From the IMG/VR virus record IMGVR_UViG_3300042691_016996, positions 1 to 32,332 of that record: a DNA stretch of 32,332 bases, one strand, 5' to 3'. A program made the translations under genes and the position numbers. This document shows, in pieces, positions 21,674 to 27,891 of this stretch (positions are counted from its first letter, which is position 1; the number at the start of each line of letters is the position of its first letter). The notes below the pieces were generated by a model. That model saw nothing but the letters and a program-made list of their open reading frames with translations, was not told the DNA's origin and searched no databases. Source of the DNA: a virus.

Positions 21674-22085
21674 AATCCTCCCCCGGGAATGGTACAGCAA
21701 CACCAAACTGCGCCGCCCATGCCCTGATTTCGTTAATATAATTTTCCCATTCTTCAGTCGTCAGCTTGGCGCTGCTCTTAGTGATAAACTTCTTTTGCCC
21801 GTCTGGCGTTTCGATAACCTCAACCAGTTTACCAACGTGGCGCTTGAGATATTCATGCACTTCGTCGGCTCCGGCGTTGTTCCCGCACCCTCTAAACATC
21901 TCGGTGATTACGGGGATAACGTAACCCCAATAAAACCGATTCTGCTTAGACGAGCGCGGGTTTTTGTACTCGCTTATTATTATCTTGATTCGCTTGCCTT
22001 CGTACATTTCAAACAGCCGTTTAATGCCGTTTGAAACATATTCAGGCAGCTTGCCTTTTTTTATCTCTCCATCGTAAACGTGCAT
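21657..22085 (-). CDS. NinB-like recombination protein
   Basis: 142 residues. KRIKIIISEYKNPRSSKQNR followed by FYWGYVIPVITEMF, and the C-terminal half with SSAKLTTEEWENYINEIRAW and AAQFGVAVPFP, resemble the NinB/Orf family, which binds single-stranded DNA and supports recombination in lambdoid phages. It lies next to SSB and ERF, the expected company. The match is by pattern only and the homologue family is diverse, so activity is uncertain. Confidence 0.68.
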   Translation of the reverse strand: MHVYDGEIKKGKLPEYVSNGIKRLFEMYEGKRIKIIISEYKNPRSSKQNRFYWGYVIPVITEMFRGCGNNAGADEVHEYLKRHVGKLVEVIETPDGQKKFITKSSAKLTTEEWENYINEIRAWAAQFGVAVPFPGEDYDLRS

Positions 22086-22087
22086 AC

Positions 22088-22543
22088 CTAAAATGGAATA
22101 TCTGTATCATCTGTGAAAGCCTGCTCTGCCTTTTTCCAAGCGGCATCTACGTCATCCTTGGCTGGAAGCGAGTCACCCTTAGTGGAAAGCGACTCCTTTG
22201 CACTGCCGAGCATCTGAAGCACGCCGCCAAACTGCGTCAGCACGATTTCGGTTGTGTATTTCTCCACGCCTTCTTTGTCCGTCCATTTGCGGGTTTGAAG
22301 CTGGCCTTCAAGATACACCTGAGAACCTTTCTTCAGATAGCTGGATGCGACTTTGCATAAGCCATCATTGAAAATCACGACCTTATGCCATTCGGATTTT
22401 TCCTTGCGCTCGCCCGTAGCTTTATCCTTCCAGCTTTCAGACGTGCCAACAGATAGATTGACAATCATCCGCCCGTCCTGAGTGCTGCGGACTTCGGGGT
22501 CTTTGCCAAGCCGTCCGATCAGAATAACCTTGTTCACGCTCAT
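22088..22543 (-). CDS. ssb: Single-stranded DNA-binding protein
   Basis: 151 residues. The N-terminal OB fold ([75 protein letters not shown]) follows the bacterial SSB pattern closely. A flexible linker leads to the acidic DDTDIPF end that recruits partner proteins. It protects single strands during replication and recombination. The ATG overlaps the ERF stop and has GGAGGAAAG upstream. Confidence 0.94.
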   Translation of the reverse strand: MSVNKVILIGRLGKDPEVRSTQDGRMIVNLSVGTSESWKDKATGERKEKSEWHKVVIFNDGLCKVASSYLKKGSQVYLEGQLQTRKWTDKEGVEKYTTEIVLTQFGGVLQMLGSAKESLSTKGDSLPAKDDVDAAWKKAEQAFTDDTDIPF

Positions 22544-23253
22544 TGTCTTTCCTCCAATCCGCTGTTTTTAATTGCTTCATCCTGCTCGAATTTAGTCATG
22601 GCGATTTGCGCTTGGTTTTTCACCTCGTCAAACGCCATCGAGTCATATTCGTTGCCGCTGGCTTTCATCTCGTTCATTTTCTCACGAATAAGACCAAGCA
22701 ATGTTTTTAGTTCCTCTTTGTTCTCAGCCGCATTGATTGCCTGAATGGTGTTTTTAGTCCATGTGTTGCGCATTGCGGCATTGGTGAAAACCGACTTTGA
22801 TTTTACTTCGTGAGTTTGATTTTCAGAGTCGTTGTCGCCCTCGGTCGGAATGCAGAAGGTTTGTAAGCAGGCGTATTTGTAGGCTGCTGACATGGCCTTG
22901 TTGGTTGCTTTATCCCCCGTATCCATCGCCTCGCCAAGCATCCTAACGGTGTGCTTGCTTCCGTCGTGCATTGAGACGAAATCAAATTCCACATCAACCA
23001 CAACATATATTAAAGTGCTTCCGGTCTTGCTTTGCCTTTCTACAACCTCGCGCGATAATACTCTTGGCAATATGCAAAGACCTGCTTCGGATATAAGAGA
23101 CGCGAGATGATTATAAACGTCATCAATGCCCCTGAACATATACCCTTTATTGCCGGTTCCTGTTTCGGCTTTTCGGCTTTTTGATATGCCCTCTTTTGCA
23201 AGCTCACCCACCACCTTGGCGATGCACTCATAAACATTTGGTTTTTGGCTCAT
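22540..23253 (-). CDS. ERF family single-strand annealing protein
   Basis: 237 residues. It contains the ERF-family arrangement: an N-terminal helix, [20 protein letters not shown], and [20 protein letters not shown], a hallmark block, followed by [18 protein letters not shown] proteins anneal complementary strands at ends during phage recombination and genome circularisation. A coiled C-terminal region follows. The start overlaps the upstream stop (ATGA); SSB lies directly downstream, a common pairing. High confidence in family. Confidence 0.92.
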   Translation of the reverse strand: MSQKPNVYECIAKVVGELAKEGISKSRKAETGTGNKGYMFRGIDDVYNHLASLISEAGLCILPRVLSREVVERQSKTGSTLIYVVVDVEFDFVSMHDGSKHTVRMLGEAMDTGDKATNKAMSAAYKYACLQTFCIPTEGDNDSENQTHEVKSKSVFTNAAMRNTWTKNTIQAINAAENKEELKTLLGLIREKMNEMKASGNEYDSMAFDEVKNQAQIAMTKFEQDEAIKNSGLEERQ

Positions 23254-23372
23254 TGTTCACCCCTGTAAATCACTTCGTTGTAAATCGTTGGCTCGTACGG
23301 AATCATCGTGTAAGCCGCCATGAATACCACCATCAGCGCAAAGAATAGCGCCACGTCGATTGCTTCTCTCAT
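23250..23372 (-). CDS. Small membrane protein (40 aa)
   Basis: The ATG at 23372 overlaps the upstream stop (ATGA), with GGAGGGC upstream. The product is MREAIDVALFFALMVVFMAA, then [20 protein letters not shown]: one membrane segment at ~5-23 and a polar tail. Unknown function. Confidence 0.6.
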   Translation of the reverse strand: MREAIDVALFFALMVVFMAAYTMIPYEPTIYNEVIYRGEQ

Positions 23373-23536
23373 GATTTGCCCTCCACTAAATTAAAAAACT
23401 CCTTGGCTATTGCCTCAATCTCTTCATGGCTATAATGCGGCTCATGCCATTGCAAATGAATGTCGCCAATAATAACCTCCAAGCGGTTGTTTCGGTATTC
23501 TATAAAATTGATAGACCCTTTTCTTACATATATCAT
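23369..23536 (-). CDS. Small hypothetical protein (55 aa)
   Basis: The ATG at 23536 overlaps the upstream stop (ATGA). The product begins MIYVRKGSINFIEYRNNRLE, continues with VIIGDIHLQWHEPHYSHEE and ends NLVEGKS. It looks like a small beta unit followed by a helix. The final GTG GAG GGC AAA codons carry the ribosome binding site of the next gene. No known family. Confidence 0.6.
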   Translation of the reverse strand: MIYVRKGSINFIEYRNNRLEVIIGDIHLQWHEPHYSHEEIEAIAKEFFNLVEGKS

Positions 23537-23823
23537 TTTAGCAGCCCTCCCGCCTTCAGGTGGCTGGTGACAAGCGCCTTCTGGATATGCTCCGGTAACC
23601 TCTCCCAGTCCTCTTGCGGCAGATAGGTAAGCAAATCGTCGATTGCGTCGAACATGCTATTCGATGCAGCCAGCATGAAAGAGTCCGATTTCTTGACTGG
23701 CTTTTCTGCCTTAAGCGACCTAACCATTGCCACCAGCTCGGTGACTTTAGAATCGCGCCCATACGGTAAATCTCGGCGCAACCCTTCCAGCTTGGCTATA
23801 ATTCGGTTGTAAATATCGTGCAT
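23533..23823 (-). CDS. Hypothetical helical protein (96 aa)
   Basis: The start at 23823 has GGGAGGACTAGCC upstream. The product begins MHDIYNRIIAKLEGLRRDLP, is helical, and contains SMFDAIDDLLTYLPQEDWER. The C-terminus is amphipathic (EHIQKALVTSHLKAGGLLK). The stop overlaps the next start. No family recognised. Confidence 0.62.
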   Translation of the reverse strand: MHDIYNRIIAKLEGLRRDLPYGRDSKVTELVAMVRSLKAEKPVKKSDSFMLAASNSMFDAIDDLLTYLPQEDWERLPEHIQKALVTSHLKAGGLLK

Positions 23824-23825
23824 GG

Positions 23826-24197
23826 CTAGTCCTCCCAAAGTTTTGATTCTGCCACGCGCTCGGCATAGGCTTCGATTTCCATATCAAGCAGCGCGTTGAT
23901 GCGGTGGTATGCTTTCAGGCGTGCGGCCTTGCCTGCGCCATTTCGCTCCTGTTCGTTGCCCCAGGCCTCCATATGCTCTTTACGAGCCACGGCAAGAGCC
24001 TGAATCATATCGCGCAGCATTTTGATTTCGTCGGTTACGTGGTCGCATATAAATTTCTCAACCTCCAGCTCGTCTGTAAGCTCAAGCCACTTATCGTTAT
24101 ATGCAACGTTTTCGATGGACTGCATACGCGCCTCGATGCGCCCCTCGCGTTCGTATGGCTCTCTAAGCCAGTGATCGTAGTGCGGTGTGTTTGTCAT
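23826..24197 (-). CDS. Hypothetical coiled-coil protein (123 aa)
   Basis: The ATG at 24197 overlaps the upstream stop (ATGA). The product begins MTNTPHYDHWLREPYEREGR and consists of long charged helices (LELTDELEVEKFICDHVTDE, RLKAYHRINALLDMEIEAYA). It is probably a coiled-coil oligomer. The opening MTNTP resembles the MTNTT of the upstream protein at both DNA and protein level. Function unknown. Confidence 0.62.
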   Translation of the reverse strand: MTNTPHYDHWLREPYEREGRIEARMQSIENVAYNDKWLELTDELEVEKFICDHVTDEIKMLRDMIQALAVARKEHMEAWGNEQERNGAGKAARLKAYHRINALLDMEIEAYAERVAESKLWED

Positions 24198-24457
24198 GCT
24201 TCCCCCTTTGCTTTTTTGATTGCGGCAATTGCGTTGTCATAAAGTTCTTGCCTTAGCCAGCCGCTTGCAATGCCCTTTTCTAATGCGTCGAGCAACTCAG
24301 GCGCGGCGGCGATAATTGGGTTTTTTATATATTCAATGGCGCGCAACGAGTCATTATAACCATTTTCTGTTTGCCAGCGCGTATCACTGTTATTGGCTTT
24401 AAGGTTAGCAAGTATATTATTTATTTGTTCTGCATGTGTGTGTGTTGTGTTTGTCAT
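24194..24457 (-). CDS. Small phage protein with AAPELLDALE motif (87 aa)
   Basis: The product begins MTNTTHTHAEQINNILANLK and contains IIAAAPELLDALEKGIASG near residues 50-67, ending AIAAIKKAKGEA. The xAAPELLxALE motif recurs in many small uncharacterised phage early proteins. The ATG overlaps the previous stop (TTTATGA) and GGTAG lies 4 bases upstream. Function unknown. Confidence 0.66.
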   Translation of the reverse strand: MTNTTHTHAEQINNILANLKANNSDTRWQTENGYNDSLRAIEYIKNPIIAAAPELLDALEKGIASGWLRQELYDNAIAAIKKAKGEA

Positions 24458-24609
24458 AAACTACCTTTCAAGATGTTAGAAATTTTTTGCCTGAGCGCGA
24501 TGACATCATCGCACTCGTAGCCACCGCGCTCTAAGTCTTGCCCGTAACGCCGGAGCGCTGCGCGCAAGACCTCAAGTTCCTCTCTTTTAAACCCTACCGA
24601 GAAAGTCAT
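24454..24609 (-). CDS. Small hypothetical protein (51 aa)
   Basis: The ATG at 24609 lies inside the 3' end of the upstream gene (23-base overlap). The product is MTFSVGFKREELEVLRAALR, then RYGQDLERGGYECDDVIALR and a short end ILKGSL. It appears helical with no membrane segment. The stop overlaps the next ATG. No recognised family. Confidence 0.58.
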   Translation of the reverse strand: MTFSVGFKREELEVLRAALRRYGQDLERGGYECDDVIALRQKISNILKGSL

Positions 24610-24796
24610 CTGCGATCACCTCAGAAAATTTTCCAAAATTTTCAGCAAGCAGCTTAATAAACAGGTCGCGGCTTTCATATTCATCAAGGCCGTCTGTTTC
24701 CGTTACCTGCCTATAAGCCGCTGTCACCAGCTCATGATTGAAAAACATGTCGCTTGCGTCTTGTGCTGCGTATGCGTCTTGGATTGTGTAGGTCAT
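24587..24796 (-). CDS. Hypothetical acidic protein (69 aa)
   Basis: The ATG at 24796 is preceded by GAGGTAGTTT, the same spacer and start context as the 24457 gene (GGTAGTTTATGAC). The product (MTYTIQDAYAAQDASDMFFN, then GLDEYESRDLFIKLLAENFG) is acidic and helical. Small acidic proteins of this kind sometimes act as DNA mimics or anti-host factors, but nothing here shows that. Confidence 0.6.
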   Translation of the reverse strand: MTYTIQDAYAAQDASDMFFNHELVTAAYRQVTETDGLDEYESRDLFIKLLAENFGKFSEVIADDFLGRV

Positions 24797-24799
24797 AAA

Positions 24800-24928
24800 C
24801 TACCTCTTAGCCAAAGTTGTTAAATAATCTGCTGATTGCACCTGCACGGCCCCAGTGGTGAAGCTATGCAAGATGACCGCTGTAAACACGTTGCTGACCA
24901 GCAGAGCGGTGATAATAATGTTTTTCAT
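24800..24928 (-). CDS. Small membrane-anchored protein (42 aa), first early gene
   Basis: The start at 24928 is chosen because CGGAGG lies 6 bases upstream and a likely promoter maps just before it. The product begins MKNIIITALLVSNVFTAVIL, a membrane anchor or uncleaved signal, then a short polar part (QVQSADYLTTLAKR). A longer reading from 24994 has no ribosome binding site and would need transcription to start upstream of that promoter. Function unknown. Confidence 0.62.
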   Translation of the reverse strand: MKNIIITALLVSNVFTAVILHSFTTGAVQVQSADYLTTLAKR

Positions 24929-24952
24929 AATGCCTCCGTTTGTTGATGCCCC

Positions 24953-24981
24953 TTTGTACCAAGCCATTTTGCTTCGGTCAA
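24953..24981 (-). promoter_or_regulatory. Leftward early promoter
   Basis: On the minus strand, TTGACC (24981-24976) and TACAAA (24958-24953) are separated by 17 bases. Predicted transcription starts near 24946, leaving a leader of ~18 bases that contains GGAGG before the ATG at 24928. It would drive the whole minus-strand operon. Confidence 0.6.
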
Positions 24982-25016
24982 TAACTATTTTCATTTTTTT
25001 TCTATTATTTTTTCAT

Positions 25017-25045
25017 TTGACATTATCCCATATATAAATTAAATG
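25017..25045 (+). promoter_or_regulatory. Possible rightward promoter
   Basis: A consensus TTGACA at 25017-25022 is followed 17 bases later by TAAATG, a weak -10. The AT-rich stretch between the divergent operons is the expected place for it. The -35 is strong and the -10 uncertain. Confidence 0.4.
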
Positions 25046-25059
25046 TTAATCATCACATT
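25042..25059 (+). promoter_or_regulatory. Candidate operator (AATGT...ACATT inverted repeat)
   Basis: AATGT (25042-25046) and ACATT (25055-25059) form an 18-bp dyad in the divergent control region, downstream of the rightward promoter and just before the XRE-type regulator. It could be the regulator's own site. Only one copy was seen, so confidence is low. Confidence 0.35.
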
Positions 25060-25074
25060 ACTATAAGGGATACT

Positions 25075-25281
25075 ATGTACAGTAACGAGGAGCTATATAA
25101 TCAACTGAAGCGGGCGGCATGGGATGCTGGGATTAGTATCACCGAGCTTTGCAAGCTGGCTAAGGTATCGCGGGCAGCGGTTAGCCACTGGTCAACTGGC
25201 CGTGCATCGCCTAATATCAAAACATATAACAAACTGATCACCGTAGCGGAGGGCATCAAAAATGGCACTTTTGCAGGATGA
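25075..25281 (+). CDS. XRE/Cro-type transcriptional regulator (68 aa)
   Basis: 68 residues, almost entirely one helix-turn-helix domain: ISITELCKLAKVSRAAVSHW, then STGRASPNIKTYNKLITVAE. This is the small Cro-like form without a C-terminal oligomerisation or cleavage domain. It is divergent from the early operon and likely controls the switch between the two transcripts. The ATG has AAGGGA 4 bases upstream. No CI-type partner or integrase is visible. Confidence 0.82.
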   Translation: MYSNEELYNQLKRAAWDAGISITELCKLAKVSRAAVSHWSTGRASPNIKTYNKLITVAEGIKNGTFAG

Positions 25282-25546
25282 AGAAGAATTTTTCAGCGCT
25301 TACGAGCGCCATTTGGCGGGTGCCTCTACCCGTAAGGATGAGGGGTTGTCGTTGACAAGCAATGTCGCTACACCCGCCGCCAATTATGAGTGTGTGCGTA
25401 CCGGCGTATCCGGTTATTTCGCGGATAAGGGTCGTAATGACGCGAGCATAAATGGGACAGACCTAACCAAGCGACTTAAAATGTCGCCCACACTCGCCTA
25501 TCGCCCGATCAGCGAGTGCCTGCCAACCTTCAGGATTTCTGCTTAA
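25262..25546 (+). CDS. Hypothetical protein after XRE regulator (94 aa)
   Basis: The ATG at 25262 has GGAGGG 8 bases upstream and overlaps the regulator by 20 bases. The N-terminal part is acidic (LLQDEEEFFSAYERHLAG), and the rest has a mixed, low-order composition. The stop shares a base with the next start (TAATG). It could be a regulator partner; no recognised family. Confidence 0.55.
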   Translation: MALLQDEEEFFSAYERHLAGASTRKDEGLSLTSNVATPAANYECVRTGVSGYFADKGRNDASINGTDLTKRLKMSPTLAYRPISECLPTFRISA

Positions 25547-25842
25547 TGCTTGACAAAAAAGCAGACAAGCGTTTCCGCGAATGGCTGCAAACACTTCCTT
25601 GTTGCGTATGCGGCCAATTTGCTGAATATGTTAATGGCGAAGGAAGGTCGCACGCTGCACACGTCAGGCACAAATCAGGCATTGCCACCAAGCCACTTTT
25701 CCAAGCTGTTCCACTGTGTTACAAGCATCACGAGGAGCAGCACCGCAAAGGTCATAACTGGTTTATGTCAATGGAAATGTGGCTGAAACTTGCCGATACA
25801 TATTACAAAAAATGGTTAAACCATGAAAATAGAAATACCTAA
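25546..25842 (+). CDS. HNH-like nuclease-related protein
   Basis: 98 residues from the ATG in TAATG at 25546; an upstream in-frame ATG at 25516 is less likely. LPCCVCGQF supplies a CxxC-type pair, RSHAAHVRHKSG and VPLCYKHHEEQHRKGHNWF give the Cys/His-rich second half. The layout matches DUF968-like or HNH-type phage proteins located beside RusA resolvases. It may cut or bind branched DNA. The next gene starts inside its 3' end. Confidence 0.72.
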   Translation: MLDKKADKRFREWLQTLPCCVCGQFAEYVNGEGRSHAAHVRHKSGIATKPLFQAVPLCYKHHEEQHRKGHNWFMSMEMWLKLADTYYKKWLNHENRNT

Positions 25843-26176
25843 CTGGACACCCGCAACGGTCAATCAGCTTTTATCGCTGCACTGGGCTAGAGCGAACAGA
25901 AGAAAGACAGCCGACCGCCAGATGATAGGCGTGTATTGCTACAAATCAGGGCTTACGAAAGCCACAAAAAAGCGCCATGTAGAACTGACAATAATCAAAT
26001 CAGGCAGGGGCAGATTGCCAGACCCAGACGCATATTTCAAAAGCGTTTTGGATGCTTTGAAAAATCTCGGATACATCATCGACGACAGCACGAAATGGGT
26101 TGAGTGGAATCAGCCTAAAATCGAACGCGGAAAACAGACAAAAACGATTATCGAGGTGACAGATGCAGAGTCGTAA
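25823..26176 (+). CDS. RusA-like Holliday junction resolvase
   Basis: 117 residues. The block LPDPDAYFKSVLDALKNLGYIIDDST is the RusA catalytic signature: Asp67, Asp69 and Asp77 with the DD pair at 87-88, which coordinate metal for junction cleavage. The N-terminus WTPATVNQLLSLHW and the C-terminal KTIIEVTDAES also fit. It resolves recombination and replication intermediates before packaging, in line with the ERF/SSB/NinB set. The ATG overlaps the preceding gene by 20 bases and has no clear ribosome binding site. Confidence 0.83.
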   Translation: MKIEIPNWTPATVNQLLSLHWARANRRKTADRQMIGVYCYKSGLTKATKKRHVELTIIKSGRGRLPDPDAYFKSVLDALKNLGYIIDDSTKWVEWNQPKIERGKQTKTIIEVTDAES

Positions 26177-26375
26177 AATGTCTTTTGTGGAATCGTGTTG
26201 CAATGTGGCTATAGGCTATTTGATAGCCGTTGCCGCGCAATATGCGATTTTTCCGTTGTTCGATATTCATATCGCACATAGCGAACATTTCGCCATTGCT
26301 GCGCTTTTCACGGTTGTTAGCCTAATCCGCAGCTACGCATTGCGGCGTTTGTTCAATAGGTGGCATCAAAAATAA
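26163..26375 (+). CDS. Small membrane protein, DUF7220-like (70 aa)
   Basis: The ATG at 26163 has GAGGTGA 4 bases upstream. The pattern MSFVESCCNVAIGYLIAVAA, then FPLFDIHIAHSEHFAIAALF and SLIRSYALRRLFNRW, is a conserved two-membrane-segment phage protein (DUF7220-like) with basic C-terminus. Its function is unknown. It ends the small-gene cluster; an AT-rich stretch and a promoter follow. Confidence 0.74.
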   Translation: MQSRKMSFVESCCNVAIGYLIAVAAQYAIFPLFDIHIAHSEHFAIAALFTVVSLIRSYALRRLFNRWHQK

Positions 26376-26397
26376 AATAAAATTAAATATAAATTAT

Positions 26398-26425
26398 TTG
26401 AAAATGTAATTTTTTTTTGTATAGT
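26398..26425 (+). promoter_or_regulatory. Promoter for the helicase-methyltransferase pair
   Basis: TTGAAA at 26398-26403 and TATAGT at 26420-26425 are separated by 16 bases within an AT-rich stretch. Predicted transcription starts near 26432, which is the first base of the first hairpin in the leader. Confidence 0.6.
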
Positions 26426-26431
26426 AGTAAA

Positions 26432-26508
26432 ACCTACATTGCGGGTAGGTAGACCTCTTAAATGTGTATCCATGCCGCAATCGTGGGTACACTTTTAAGG
26501 GGTTTTTT
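26432..26508 (+). ncRNA. Structured leader: two hairpins with complementary loops
   Basis: Hairpin 1 is ACCTAC (26432-26437), loop ATTGCGG (26438-26444), GTAGGT (26445-26450). Hairpin 2 is an 18-pair stem (26454-26471 with 26485-26502, one U-U mismatch) with a 13-base loop. That loop contains CCGCAAT (26475-26481), the exact complement of the whole loop of hairpin 1, so a 7-bp kissing interaction is predicted. The stem ends in AAGGGG (26497-26502), then six T, then the ATG of the helicase. The stem therefore hides the ribosome binding site and also has the form of an intrinsic terminator. Likely a cis-regulatory RNA or attenuator; no known family was recognised. Confidence 0.72.
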
Positions 26509-27891
26509 ATGTCTGATTATCAGGCGTTTCTAAAGCAAAAATCAATAATTCCTCCGCTAACTGGTTTAGCTGTTGTTCCAAAGTTAAATTCCAACTTATT
26601 TGATTATCAGGACGATATAGTTAGCTGGGCATGCAAACGTGGGCGCGCAGCGTTATTTGCAGGAACCGGTCTCGGCAAATCTCTTATGGAACTTTCATGG
26701 GCAAATGCGCTTTATGAGGCCACAGGTCAGAGAACGATTATATTTACACCTCTTGCCGTAGCCTCACAAATGCTTAAAGAGTCCAAAAAATTCGGAATAG
26801 ACGCAGCGCATGTATCGCACCACCAAGATAGTAACAAGCCAATACTTATCACGAATTATCAAAAACTAGATCATTTTGATTTATCTATGTTTGGTGGCGT
26901 TGTTTTGGATGAAAGCAGTATCTTAAAAAACGAAAGCGGCCACTATCGCACCAGATTAATTAATGAATGCAAGCGCGTTCCATTTAGGCTGGCTGCAACT
27001 GCCACGCCTGCACCAAATGACTATATGGAACTTGGAAATCACGCTGAATTTAACAGCATAATGTCTTACACGGACATGTTATCAACATTTTTCGTGCATG
27101 ATGCTTCTAATACGCAAGAGTGGAGGTTAAAGGGTCACGCGGAAGATGAATTTTGGAAATGGATGGCCAGCTGGTCTGTAATGTTAAGAAGCCCATCTGA
27201 TTTGGGTTATGACGGCAGCAAGCATATTTTGCCTAAGCTTCATCAGATTCAACACACCGTCAAGGCCGAATATAAAAGTAACCTGGATACTGGTTTCCTG
27301 TTTCCGCTTGAGGCGCAAAGCATGGGCGAAAGGTTGCGCGCTAGAAAAGCTACCATTAATGAAAGAGTAAAAAAAGCATCTGAATTGGCAAACGACAGTA
27401 AAGATTGCTGGGTTGTGTGGTGCAATCTAAATGATGAGAGTTCACTTTTAGCTGATAAAATTGATGGAGCGGTTGAAATAACCGGAAGCATGCCAGAGGA
27501 TAAAAAGATAAAAATTTTAGATGATTTTGCGGCTGGCAATATCAGGGCTTTAATAAGCAAGCCTTCGCTAACTGGATTTGGTTTAAACTGGCAGCATTGT
27601 AATAATACCGTTTTCGTAGGGCTAAATGATAGTTTTGAACAAATATATCAAGCGGTCAGAAGATTTTGGCGATTTGGCCAGAAAAACGAAGTATATGCAC
27701 ATTTCATCGCAAGCGAGCTTGAGGGTGCAGTAGTAGCAAACATAAAAAGAAAAGAACAGCAGGCTGAACATATGGCCAATCAAATGATTAGGCACATGGC
27801 TGACTTAACCGCTGAAACAATACGCGGCGCGGTGCGTGAAACCGCTTCTTACATACCAACCCAAAAAATGGAGATTCCAACATGGCTATAA
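26509..27891 (+). CDS. SNF2/DEAD-like helicase
   Basis: 460 residues from the ATG at 26509. Residues 52-58 (GTGLGKS) are Walker A, 134-137 (DESS, in VVLDESSILKN) the DExx box, and TATPAPN (~164-170) motif III. Later come the C-terminal lobe with ISKPSLTGFGLNWQHCNN and QAVRRFWRFGQKNEVY (motif VI). This is the superfamily 2 form seen in phage SNF2-like helicases. It acts on double-stranded DNA, as remodeller or translocase. It is co-transcribed with a DNA methyltransferase (10-base overlap). Base composition looks more AT-rich than the late genes. Confidence 0.85.
   Translation: MSDYQAFLKQKSIIPPLTGLAVVPKLNSNLFDYQDDIVSWACKRGRAALFAGTGLGKSLMELSWANALYEATGQRTIIFTPLAVASQMLKESKKFGIDAAHVSHHQDSNKPILITNYQKLDHFDLSMFGGVVLDESSILKNESGHYRTRLINECKRVPFRLAATATPAPNDYMELGNHAEFNSIMSYTDMLSTFFVHDASNTQEWRLKGHAEDEFWKWMASWSVMLRSPSDLGYDGSKHILPKLHQIQHTVKAEYKSNLDTGFLFPLEAQSMGERLRARKATINERVKKASELANDSKDCWVVWCNLNDESSLLADKIDGAVEITGSMPEDKKIKILDDFAAGNIRALISKPSLTGFGLNWQHCNNTVFVGLNDSFEQIYQAVRRFWRFGQKNEVYAHFIASELEGAVVANIKRKEQQAEHMANQMIRHMADLTAETIRGAVRETASYIPTQKMEIPTWL

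Noticed and set aside
17575-24242. Plus-strand frames of 60-112 aa within the minus-strand operon
   Set aside because: They lack ribosome binding sites and overlap tightly coupled minus-strand genes with good start signals.
24929-24994. Upstream start at 24994 for the first early-operon gene
   Set aside because: It lies upstream of the predicted transcript start and lacks a ribosome binding site; the ATG at 24928 has CGGAGG at good spacing.
26464-26508. N-terminal extension of the helicase from a GTG at 26464
   Set aside because: It would be read through the second hairpin and has no ribosome binding site, while AAGGGG lies 6 bases before the ATG at 26509.
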